A DNA stretch of 28,315 nt from JBFMFH01 sp040752275 (GTDB lineage Bacteria; Acidobacteriota; Vicinamibacteria; Vicinamibacterales; JAKQTR01): contig JBFMFH010000073.1 in the NCBI GenBank assembly GCA_040752275.1, positions 1 through 28,315 of the forward strand, in the 5' to 3' direction. Under the pieces are notes generated by a model. The model did no database searches, was not told where the DNA came from, and was given only the letters and a program-made list of their open reading frames with translations. The stretch's first letter is position 1. Every line of letters starts with the position of its first letter. Both the position numbers and the translations under genes were made by a program. Positions 8,616 to 15,729 of the stretch are shown in pieces.

Positions 8616-8632
8616 TGATATCGTATCCTCCC

Positions 8633-9121
8633 TCACGCGCCGCTCCCTGTCAAGGTCCCTGCACCGCCGCCCGCCATCGCCCCTCCCGGCACCATCTCCC
8701 ACGCATACCCCGGCCGCGTCAGCAGCCGCGGATCGTCAACCGCCATCCCAACCGTGAAGTGGTACAGGCTCTGAAACCGCCTGCCTCCGATGCCGAGCAC
8801 CTCGTGGACCGCCTCGTCGAAGTAGCAGCCGATCCCCGTGCCGCGGCAGCCCGCAGCCTCCGCTTCGAGATACAGGACCTGCCCGACGGCACCGGCTTCC
8901 CAGAAGAGGTTCCGGTAGAACCAACTCCCGTGTTCCTCGAGCGATCGATCGAACTCGGCGAGCATCCCGAGGCTGAAGAACCCGTCCGACGCGATCTCCT
9001 GCGTGCAGCTCAACTGGCGCGCGGCGCGGCGGACGTCCATCGCGGAGAGCAGGAACAGCGGGACATGGTGTTTCGTTTCGTTGTGATAGTCGACGATTCG
9101 CTCTCGCGGGGAGACGGTCAC
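8633..9121 (-). CDS. Nitroreductase-family protein, SagB/ThcOx type, shortened
   Basis: This 162-residue frame matches two ends of a SagB/ThcOx-type FMN oxidoreductase. The N-terminus ERIVDYHNETKHH is a typical SagB-like opening. From about residue 20 the protein jumps to what is normally the last quarter: FFSLGMLAEFDRSL, FYRNLFWEAGAVGQVLYLEA, GCRGTGIGCYFDEAVHEVLG and FQSLYHFTVGM. The N-terminal nitroreductase segment with its FMN-binding arginines is not visible, and the family members I recall are several hundred residues long. It may thus be an internally deleted, inactive remnant, or a short C-terminal-only paralogue. The start is GTG at 9121 with little ribosome-site support. It lies just upstream of the Fur-like operator, on the same strand as the receptor. 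Confidence 0.6.
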   Translation of the reverse strand: MTVSPRERIVDYHNETKHHVPLFLLSAMDVRRAARQLSCTQEIASDGFFSLGMLAEFDRSLEEHGSWFYRNLFWEAGAVGQVLYLEAEAAGCRGTGIGCYFDEAVHEVLGIGGRRFQSLYHFTVGMAVDDPRLLTRPGYAWEMVPGGAMAGGGAGTLTGSGA

Positions 9122-9200
9122 ATCCCGTGCCGGGTCCGAAGACGCCGCCTCCCCATCCTGGCGGGATCGGGTTTGGCGACCCGGCCTCCCCCGCTGCGCG

Positions 9201-9473
9201 TCAGGTGATTGGGACGCCGTTGAGCGCCTTCAGGCGATGGTCGACCTCGGCGAGCGCCTGGCCGAGCTGCTGGCGGCGTCGTTCGTGAGCGGTAGCCGAC
9301 AACTGGCGCTCGAGGTCGGCCTTGGCCAGGCGCAGGGACTCGACCGCCCGCACGTGGTCCGGATCGAGTCTGGGGCCGGTCGACTTCGCGGCGGCCCGTT
9401 CCTGTTCGATCTCCTCCATGCGTTCGGTCAGACGCGTACTCGCGTCCACCAGTCCCTCGCCACCGTCGAACAT
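9201..9473 (-). CDS. Small coiled-coil protein of unknown function
   Basis: This 90-residue protein is almost entirely helical and charged, with heptad-like spacing of hydrophobic residues (LTERMEEIEQERAAAK, VESLRLAKADLERQL, LGQALAEVDHRLKALN). It has no cysteine, signal peptide or membrane segment. The ATG at 9473 has an AGAGGAG ribosome site three to four bases upstream, which supports a real gene. I do not recognise a named family; helical proteins of this size may be partners or small scaffolds. It stands between the hybrid kinase gene (244-base gap) and the shortened nitroreductase gene (79-base gap) on the same strand. Confidence 0.6.
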   Translation of the reverse strand: MFDGGEGLVDASTRLTERMEEIEQERAAAKSTGPRLDPDHVRAVESLRLAKADLERQLSATAHERRRQQLGQALAEVDHRLKALNGVPIT

Positions 9474-9717
9474 GCGCTCCTCTGGCAGTTATGGTCCCGA
9501 CTGTCATTGTATCGGCTCGAATGCGCCCGATACGAGGACCTCGCGGGCGGCGGACGCCCCTTGGCGCGGCCTCACCGCGGTCAGGGTCATTCCAGCGAGG
9601 TCCGCCCCGCCCGCCTTCACCTACGTGTGACGTTGCCGGACGGCCGAACGTTGCACGGCGAGGATGAACGGGCCGGCGCAGGCGGGAGATGCGCCCGTTC
9701 CCGGGCGGCCGGCCGGG

Positions 9718-11712
9718 CTACGCAAGCCGCCCGTTCGCGGAGAGGACCTCGTGGACCTTGCTCACGAGCACGTGCGGAGTGAACGGCTTCTGAATGAAGT
9801 GGACGTCGTCGCTCTGGATCCCCCGGCTCGTCATCACATCGACGGGGTAGCCGGACATGTAGATGACCTTGAGCTCGGGCTGGATCTCCCGAAGCCGTTC
9901 GTAGAGGTCGCAGCCGTTGACGTCCGGCATCACCATGTCGCTCAACAGCAGGTCGTATGGAAGGGCGGCGGACTTCGCGGCCTCGACGCACCGCTGCCCC
10001 CCGTCGGCGGCGGTCACCTGGTAGCCCTGCCGTTCGAGGACCCGGCAGGTCATCACCCGGACGGCCTCATCGTCCTCGGCGACCAGGATGTTCCCGGCGG
10101 CCCGAGGGGTCGCTTCACGCGCCGAACCGGCGGGATCGGCCGCATCCGGCATGTCCGTTCGGGGCAGGAAGATCGTAAACGTCGTGCCGCGGCCGGCGGT
10201 GGAGTCGACCTTGATGTATCCCCCGTGCTGCTTGACGATGCCGTGGACGGTGGCCAGCCCGAGGCCCGTCCCTCGACCCTGCTCCTTCGTCGTGAAGAAC
10301 GGCTCGAAGACGTGCTCCGCGACGTGTTCGCTCATGCCCACGCCGGTGTCCCCCGCCGTCATCCTGACATACGGCCCCGGTGTGATGTCGGGCAGTCCCG
10401 GCAGGCGCCCCTCGCGAACGAAGACGTCGGCCAGTTCGATCGTCAGCACGCCGCCCTTGGGCATCGCATCCTGCGCATTGAGCGCGAGGTTCATCAGGAC
10501 CTGCTCGATCTGGCCGGCATCCGCCTCGACCATCCCGACGGCGGCCGGCATCCTGACGTCGATCCGGATGTCCTCCCGCACGGTGCGCCGGAGCAGCTTC
10601 TCGAATCCGGCGACGACGGACCGCAGGTCCTGGGGCTTCAGCGAGAGCATCTGCCGCCGGCCGAAGGCCAGCAACTGGCGCGTCAGCTCATGGGCGCGTC
10701 CGGCGGCCTTCTGTACCTGCTTCAACTCCTCCCGATGCGGGCTGGTGGGCGGCAAGTCCTCGAGGAGCATCTCCACGTAGCCGATGATCGGCGACAGCAT
10801 GTTGTTGAAGTCGTGAGCGACGCCCGCCGCCAGGCGGCCGACGGCTTCCATCTTCTGTGCCTCGCGAAGCTGCTCGAGCAGCAGGGCCCGTTCCTCGCTC
10901 GCCTCCTTGAGCTTCGTCAGGTGTTCCACCGCGTCGCCGACCCGCCCCATGGCGATCTTGAACATCAGGTAGAAGGTCGTCAGAAGGGGAACGATGAGGC
11001 CGAGGGCGACCGTCTTCGCCTCGACCGTGTTGTAGAGCAGCAGCAACAGGACCGTCACGGAGGCGCCGCCGTAGTAGTTGATGGCGAGCCAGAGGAAGTG
11101 GCTGCGCCACACCGCAAGAGGCGAGATGCGCTTCTCGAACCCGATCGCCAGGGCTGTCGTCCAGCCATTCAACAGGAAGTAGACGATGGCGAGGAGAAAG
11201 AGCGGCGCGATCAGGCTCTCGATCGGGGCATTCTGGCGGACGGCAGGCTCGATCCCGGCGATCTCGACGAACAGGTGCGCCGAGACCCAGAGGGCCAGCG
11301 CCGGAGCGCCCACGTTGAACAGGGTCTGGTGGAGCTTCTGGCGGCCCCGGCGGTGCAGCCACAGCGACGCCACCAGGCCATCCACCGCCACCGTGAGCGT
11401 GCCGGCCGGCGTCCCGAACAGCAGCAGCGACGTGAAGACGAAGGTCTCGGAAACGGAGATCGTCGCCGGAATCGTGGGAACCCGGATTGCCGTCGATGCG
11501 CTGATGATCGTGAGCGCCGCAAGCCAGAGCCAGCGGGGATCGACCCTGCCGGCCTGCAGGTCGAGGAGCGAGACTCCCACGACGCACAAGCCGAGGAACG
11601 TGACCGTCCGGACGTACCACCGGCCTCCGATCGACAGTCCGGCTGGCTCAGTTTCCACGGCTTCGGAGGGCCAGCGGAAGTACCTCAGGAGACGCGCATA
11701 TCCATTCGCCAT
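9718..11712 (-). CDS. Multi-pass membrane hybrid histidine kinase with receiver domain
   Basis: This 664-residue sensor has about seven hydrophobic segments in residues 30-265, including SVSETFVFTSLLLFGTPAG and LIAPLFLLAIVYFLLNG. A short coiled linker leads to a HisKA domain with VAHDFNNMLSPIIGY, phospho-acceptor His300. The ATPase domain follows with N-box LALNAQDAM, TGVGMSEHVAEHVFEPFFTT and the glycine box GTGLGLATVHGIV. Residues about 545-660 are a CheY-like receiver, acidic start VAEDDEAVR, phospho-acceptor Asp592 in LLLSDMVMPD, and a Lys in QKPFT. HDFNN kinases of this type often pass phosphate to their own receiver; no output domain is present. The sensor resembles integral-membrane ligand sensors, but the signal is unknown. 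ATG 11712 is preferred over GTG 11721; neither has a strong ribosome site. Confidence 0.9.
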   Translation of the reverse strand: MANGYARLLRYFRWPSEAVETEPAGLSIGGRWYVRTVTFLGLCVVGVSLLDLQAGRVDPRWLWLAALTIISASTAIRVPTIPATISVSETFVFTSLLLFGTPAGTLTVAVDGLVASLWLHRRGRQKLHQTLFNVGAPALALWVSAHLFVEIAGIEPAVRQNAPIESLIAPLFLLAIVYFLLNGWTTALAIGFEKRISPLAVWRSHFLWLAINYYGGASVTVLLLLLYNTVEAKTVALGLIVPLLTTFYLMFKIAMGRVGDAVEHLTKLKEASEERALLLEQLREAQKMEAVGRLAAGVAHDFNNMLSPIIGYVEMLLEDLPPTSPHREELKQVQKAAGRAHELTRQLLAFGRRQMLSLKPQDLRSVVAGFEKLLRRTVREDIRIDVRMPAAVGMVEADAGQIEQVLMNLALNAQDAMPKGGVLTIELADVFVREGRLPGLPDITPGPYVRMTAGDTGVGMSEHVAEHVFEPFFTTKEQGRGTGLGLATVHGIVKQHGGYIKVDSTAGRGTTFTIFLPRTDMPDAADPAGSAREATPRAAGNILVAEDDEAVRVMTCRVLERQGYQVTAADGGQRCVEAAKSAALPYDLLLSDMVMPDVNGCDLYERLREIQPELKVIYMSGYPVDVMTSRGIQSDDVHFIQKPFTPHVLVSKVHEVLSANGRLA

Positions 11713-11802
11713 TGGCGTCACTCGTCGTCAGTGCCAAACAGCCGGCCGCCAAATGCCGGAGTGACTTCACTGGTCCTCATCCCCTCAGAGGACCGTGTCT
11801 CC

Positions 11803-13557
11803 CTAGAGGATCGCGTCCCCCCAGAGGATCGTGTCTCCCCAGAGGATCGTGTCTCCCCAGAGAATCGTGTTGCCCCAGAGAATCGTGTTGCCCCAGAGAA
11901 TCGTGTTACCAGCGACGTCTCCGATCTCTGAGAGAACCGCGTTGCCCCAGAGAATCGTGTTGCCCCAGAGAATCGTGTTGCCCCACAGGATCGTATTGCC
12001 CCACAGGATCGTGTTGCCCCAGAGAATCGTGTTGCCCCACAGGATCGTATTGCCCCACAGGATTGTATTGCCCCAGAGAATCGTGTCGCCCCAGAGAATC
12101 GTGTCCCCTTCGATCGCCTCGCCGGGCAAGAGCGCATAGCCGCTCGGCACAACCGGCTCGCCCGCGATCACGGTTTCCGGGACCACGGCACTCAGACCCT
12201 GCCGGGCGACCGCGAGCGCGGCGACGACGTTGAGGGATCCCGTCCCCGCCCCGGTCAGACCGGCCTCTGGCATGAAGGAGGCCGTCAGTTGCAGGGCGAG
12301 CTTGACTTCGTTCGGCGTCAGGGCCGGATTCGCCTCGAGCAGCAGGGCAACGACCCCCGACACGACGGCGGCCGACATGCTCGTGCCACTCAACTGGAAG
12401 GTGGCGCGACCGTGGCCCCTGAGCCAACGCTGGGGATAATCTCTTGCCAGTGTCGACCCGCGCGCCATGAGCGAGGCCACCGATGTGCCCGGTGCCGCCA
12501 CATCCGGCTTGATCAGCCCGTCGAACAGCGTCGGGCCCCGAGAACTCCACGCCGCTACCGCGTCGTCGGAGCGCTGCGGTGTGCCGCGCGTGTCGATTGC
12601 TCCCACGGTGACGGCCTCCGGCGCATTCCCCGGAGAGGTCACCGACGCGAGAACGGTTCTGCCGTCCGACGTGATTCCGAGATTTCCCGCCGACGCCACG
12701 ACCACGATGCCGGCCGCCGCGGCCCGCTCGATGGCTTCACAGAGCGGGTCGTCGGACGCCGATTCGAACACCGGGTGTCCAAGCGACAGGTTGATCACCC
12801 GGATGCGGTACCGCCGGCGATTGTCGACGGCCCAATCGATGGCCGCGACCACATCGCTCGTCATCCCCTGACCGTTGGCATCGAGGACCCGGAGATCGAT
12901 CAGATGCGCGCCTGGCGCGAGCCCGCGGATGGGATCGTCCGAATCACCCGCACGGCCGGGACGGTCACCGCCGGCGGCGATGATGCCGGCGATATGCGTG
13001 CCGTGGCCGAACGGATCGCGAGGTCCGCCTCTCCGTCCCGCGAAATCCACCCGAGCGACGACGCGGTCCCTCAGCGCCGGGTCGGTGGCGATGCCCGAGT
13101 CGATGATGGCGACCCCAATCCCCTTGCCCGTCACACCGGTGGCGCCGTTGTGCAGCGACGGCCACACCTGGACGGCCCCAACGGTCTCGGTGACGGTACT
13201 CAGCGTCGAGCGGACGAGCGCGTCCCCGGAGATGCTCTGCACGTCCGGGTCCCAGGAGAGGCGCTCGAGACTGTCCGGGGTCACGCGGACGACGGCGACG
13301 CCGCGGAGGTGCTTCACCAGCGGGAGGCCGTGGCGTGAGACCAGGCGGCGAATCGACGCGGCATCCCCTTTGACGATGACGTCCGTCTCGGTACCGGCGA
13401 CACCGGCCTTGAACGCGACGAGATCCTTGGACAACCGCGCCGGCTGTCCCGCCTCGAGCGCGGGTGCGCACAGGGCAAACACCGCCACCACGCCGACCCC
13501 GCATGCGAGTCGTCGGAATCGGTGTCCGCCGGCCGGTCGAGTCGTGTAGGCAGTCAT
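11803..13557 (-). CDS. Secreted subtilisin-like (S8) serine protease with NTILWG repeat tail
   Basis: This 584-residue protein has a signal peptide (basic RFRRLACG, then VGVVAVFALCAPALEAG) and an inhibitor-I9-like propeptide (about residues 45-115). The subtilase domain has Asp153 in VAIIDSGI, His185 in FGHGTHIAG, the oxyanion Asn in VVASAGNLG and Ser393 in SGTSMSAA, so the catalytic triad is complete. Residues about 485-584 form a tandem hexapeptide array (see the repeat entry) ending at TAG. Similar Trp-Gly hexapeptide tails recur in S8 proteases of Acidobacteriota as I recall; their role, perhaps surface anchoring or a beta-fold, is not settled. ATG 13557 has GGGAG seven bases upstream and lies about 39 bases after a TATAAT box; an ATG at 13587 would fall at the transcript start. 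Confidence 0.93.
   Translation of the reverse strand: MTAYTTRPAGGHRFRRLACGVGVVAVFALCAPALEAGQPARLSKDLVAFKAGVAGTETDVIVKGDAASIRRLVSRHGLPLVKHLRGVAVVRVTPDSLERLSWDPDVQSISGDALVRSTLSTVTETVGAVQVWPSLHNGATGVTGKGIGVAIIDSGIATDPALRDRVVARVDFAGRRGGPRDPFGHGTHIAGIIAAGGDRPGRAGDSDDPIRGLAPGAHLIDLRVLDANGQGMTSDVVAAIDWAVDNRRRYRIRVINLSLGHPVFESASDDPLCEAIERAAAAGIVVVASAGNLGITSDGRTVLASVTSPGNAPEAVTVGAIDTRGTPQRSDDAVAAWSSRGPTLFDGLIKPDVAAPGTSVASLMARGSTLARDYPQRWLRGHGRATFQLSGTSMSAAVVSGVVALLLEANPALTPNEVKLALQLTASFMPEAGLTGAGTGSLNVVAALAVARQGLSAVVPETVIAGEPVVPSGYALLPGEAIEGDTILWGDTILWGNTILWGNTILWGNTILWGNTILWGNTILWGNTILWGNTILWGNAVLSEIGDVAGNTILWGNTILWGNTILWGDTILWGDTILWGDAIL
11806..12105 (-). repeat. Tandem 18-base array encoding (N/D)TILWG hexapeptides
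   Basis: Fourteen full 18-base units, plus a final partial DAIL, code for NTILWG or DTILWG. One 12-residue interruption (NAVLSEIGDVAG) splits the array nine plus five. Two sequence classes exist: class A ends in CTCTGGGGC and class B in CTGTGGGGC. In the nine-unit block they run, in coding order, A A B B A B B A A, so a 54-base A-B-B block appears to be duplicated. Differences among units (AAC/AAT, ACG/ACA, ATC/ATT, CTC/CTG) are synonymous, which implies selection on the peptide. The array has no spacers and keeps one reading frame, so it is not a CRISPR. Confidence 0.95.
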
Positions 13558-13595
13558 CGCAAGCTCCCAGGAGGGCAAGTCGTCCAAGCTCGCAG

Positions 13596-13601
13596 ATTAT
13601 A
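13596..13601 (-). promoter_or_regulatory. -10 box (TATAAT) for the S8 protease gene
   Basis: A perfect TATAAT on the minus strand lies about 39 bases before the protease ATG at 13557. The expected -35 position has no good TTGACA match, so activation or an alternative signal may matter. An imperfect inverted repeat (CACGG-n-TGCA paired with TGCA-n-CCGTG, about 13615-13655) lies just upstream and could be a regulator site. Confidence 0.5.
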
Positions 13602-13808
13602 GCCCATCTGCCAAGCACGGCTGCACACGATTGCAACGCATGCAGAACCGTGACCCGGCTCGAGCCTGTACTGGGCGGTCGGGGAGGGAAGACGGTATCG
13701 GACCATGCCGAGGGGGGCTGCCGTGCCATGGTGGGTGCGCGATGCGAGACACGTCACAGCTTTTCGTGTATCGGCTCGAGCGCGCCGGACTTTAGGGTGG
13801 CGCTTCGA

Positions 13809-13814
13809 TATACT
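13809..13814 (+). promoter_or_regulatory. Possible -10 box (TATACT) for the NtrB/NtrC-like operon
   Basis: TATACT lies about 41 bases before the kinase ATG at 13855 in a locally AT-richer stretch. No convincing -35 hexamer is present 17 bases upstream (CGGACT). The 297-base divergent spacer (13558-13854) therefore seems to hold two back-to-back promoters. Confidence 0.35.
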
Positions 13815-13854
13815 CTCGAAACGCCCCCGCGCCACTCTTGGCGCGAGCGTGCCC

Positions 13855-15729
13855 ATGCGCGTTTCAGAACGAGCCCGGATTGCGGCTGCAACCACCGTTC
13901 TCGCCGCCGGCCTGCTCGTGGCCGGCTGGCTCGATTACTCTGCGTCGCGGCGTGATCTCGTCGCCCTGCTGGTCGATCAGGCCTCGTCGCTGCGCCAGGC
14001 CGTGGCCGCGGCCGCTCGTGCGGGCGACGCGGCAGCCGCCCAGATACAGTCGGCCATCAGCGCCCGTTTGCTCGACAACGCGCGGCTCCTCGCCGAGCTG
14101 GACCGTCGAGGCGGCCTGAACCAGGACCTGCTCGATGGCGTCGTGGCGTCGAACCGCCTCTTCCGCGTCACGGTGCTCTCGGCGGACGGTGCGCGAGAAC
14201 TGACGTCAGGCGCCGGCGGCGGTCCTCCGCCCGGTGCCGGGCGAGGCTTCGGATTCGGTCCCGGCCTGGGGCAGGGGGCGGGAGCCGGCCCGGGTCTCGG
14301 TCGAGGGCCGGGTGCCGGCGCAGGCCAGGGGCGCGCCGGCGGGCCTGGCCGCCAGGGCGGGCCGGGCACACCAGGGGCAGGCATCGGAGCCAGCTACGGA
14401 GCCGTCATCGCCGAGCGCCTGCTCGCCGGCGGCGAGTCGGAGGCCATCAGCGCCGTGCACGGCTCGCGGTGGGGAAGCGGTTGGCGCTTGAGCGCGGGCG
14501 TGCGGCGGGCCGGCGGCGGCGCGATCGTCCTGAACACCGACGCCAACGAGATTGCCGGTCTCCAACAGCAGGCCTCCATCGATCATCTGCTCGACGATGT
14601 GGCCACGCGGGTCTCGGAGGTGGCCTACGTCATTCTCCTCGACGAGGAGAACCGCGCGGCGCACGGACCGCTGGCGGAGGCTGCGCTGGCACAATCTCCT
14701 CCCGAGGCGGGTCAGGGAGCCGCGTTGTCTCTGCCCGATCCCCTTCCGGGACTCACCACGCACGAGTTGCGGATTGCGGGCACGCCGGTCCTCGAGTTTG
14801 CGGGCCCGGTCGATTCCTCGCGCGCAAACAGCCCGTGGCTCCGCCTCGGTCTCAGGCTCGACGGACTTCGCGGCGCCGAGCGCCGGTCCCTGACGCGCCT
14901 GGTGGTCCTGCTGGTGACGGCCCTCGGCTTGGGCGTGCTGACCCTGGCCTTTGTCGGCCTGCGGCGGGAGCACGGCGCGCTTCGAGCCGAGCACGCCCGC
15001 GCGCGGGATGCCCTGCGCCGGCGCGACCGGCTCGCGGCCATGGGCGAGCTGGCATCGACCGTCGCACACGAAGTGCGGAATCCGCTCAATGCCATCGGCA
15101 TGAGCGTGCAGCGCCTCCGCCGCGAGTTCATCAGCGGTGAGCCGGCCGCCCCCGTGGGCGATTGCGACGAGCGGCGAGAACTGCTGGACGTCCTGGCGTC
15201 GGAATCCGAGCGCATCAACCGCATCGTTCAGCAGTTCCTCGAGTACGCGCGCCCGCCGCACCTGAGTGTCCGGCGCGCGGACCTCGGTGCCCTTCTGCGG
15301 GACGCCGTCGTCGGGGTCGAGGGTCTCGCCGCCTCCCGTTCCGTGCGCGTCGACTCCGCCGTTCCGGCCGGGCTGGACGCCAACGTCGATCCGGATCAGC
15401 TCAAGTCTGCCGTCGACAACCTGCTGAGGAATGCCATCGAGGCCTCACCCTCGGGGGGTCTGGTGCTTGTGCGCGCGCAGAGCACCGCCACCGGACCCGT
15501 CATCGTCGTGGAGGATGCGGGGCCAGGCATCCCGCCCGAGAGCCTGCCGCGCATCTTCGACCTGTACTTCACGACCAAGCGCGACGGCACCGGTGTGGGC
15601 CTGGCCGTCACCCACCGCATCATCGAGGGCCACGGCGGGAGCATCGAAGTCGACTCGGAGGTCGGACGCGGGACGCGCATGATCGTGAAGCTCCCCCGCC
15701 GCGGGCCGGAGGAAGATGCCGGTGAGTGA
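13855..15729 (+). CDS. NtrB-like sensor histidine kinase with glycine-rich sensor insert
   Basis: This 624-residue kinase has one membrane helix near the N-terminus (IAAATTVLAAGLLVAGWL) and a second at about residues 348-370 (LVVLLVTALGLGVLTLAFVGL) that bracket an extracytoplasmic sensor. Inside the sensor, residues about 118-181 form a run of Gly, Pro, Ala and Arg (phrases such as GRGFGFGPGLGQGAG) without ordinary sequence complexity. The HisKA box MGELASTVAHEVRNPLNAIG carries His405. The ATPase domain has N-box NLLRNAIEA (Asn522, Asn526), DAGPGIP and GTGVGLAVTHRIIEGHGG. Such EVRNPL kinases pair with NtrC-type regulators, and one follows with a 14-base overlap, so the partner is clear. The frame opens at 13705, but ATG 13855 begins the membrane anchor and follows a TATACT box. 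The ribosome site is weak. Confidence 0.92.
   Translation: MRVSERARIAAATTVLAAGLLVAGWLDYSASRRDLVALLVDQASSLRQAVAAAARAGDAAAAQIQSAISARLLDNARLLAELDRRGGLNQDLLDGVVASNRLFRVTVLSADGARELTSGAGGGPPPGAGRGFGFGPGLGQGAGAGPGLGRGPGAGAGQGRAGGPGRQGGPGTPGAGIGASYGAVIAERLLAGGESEAISAVHGSRWGSGWRLSAGVRRAGGGAIVLNTDANEIAGLQQQASIDHLLDDVATRVSEVAYVILLDEENRAAHGPLAEAALAQSPPEAGQGAALSLPDPLPGLTTHELRIAGTPVLEFAGPVDSSRANSPWLRLGLRLDGLRGAERRSLTRLVVLLVTALGLGVLTLAFVGLRREHGALRAEHARARDALRRRDRLAAMGELASTVAHEVRNPLNAIGMSVQRLRREFISGEPAAPVGDCDERRELLDVLASESERINRIVQQFLEYARPPHLSVRRADLGALLRDAVVGVEGLAASRSVRVDSAVPAGLDANVDPDQLKSAVDNLLRNAIEASPSGGLVLVRAQSTATGPVIVVEDAGPGIPPESLPRIFDLYFTTKRDGTGVGLAVTHRIIEGHGGSIEVDSEVGRGTRMIVKLPRRGPEEDAGE

Noticed and set aside
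9693..9733. GC hairpins at the 3' end of the hybrid kinase gene as a terminator
   Set aside because: Several competing short stems are possible and none is followed by a T-run, so no terminator is called.
9664..11931. A long plus-strand open frame opposite the hybrid kinase and the protease repeat
   Set aside because: It has low-complexity Asp/Arg/His-rich translation without motifs, while the minus strand encodes a complete kinase. It is a GC-rich shadow.
11806..12105. Regularly spaced 18-base repeats that might look like a CRISPR array
   Set aside because: The units are contiguous with no spacers and all read in one frame as NTILWG or DTILWG inside a protease gene.
9505..13785. The word GTATCGGCTCGA followed by a near match to GCGC occurs near 9510 and near 13770
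   Set aside because: Two similar 17-base words are expected by chance in a window of this size, and the flanking contexts differ.
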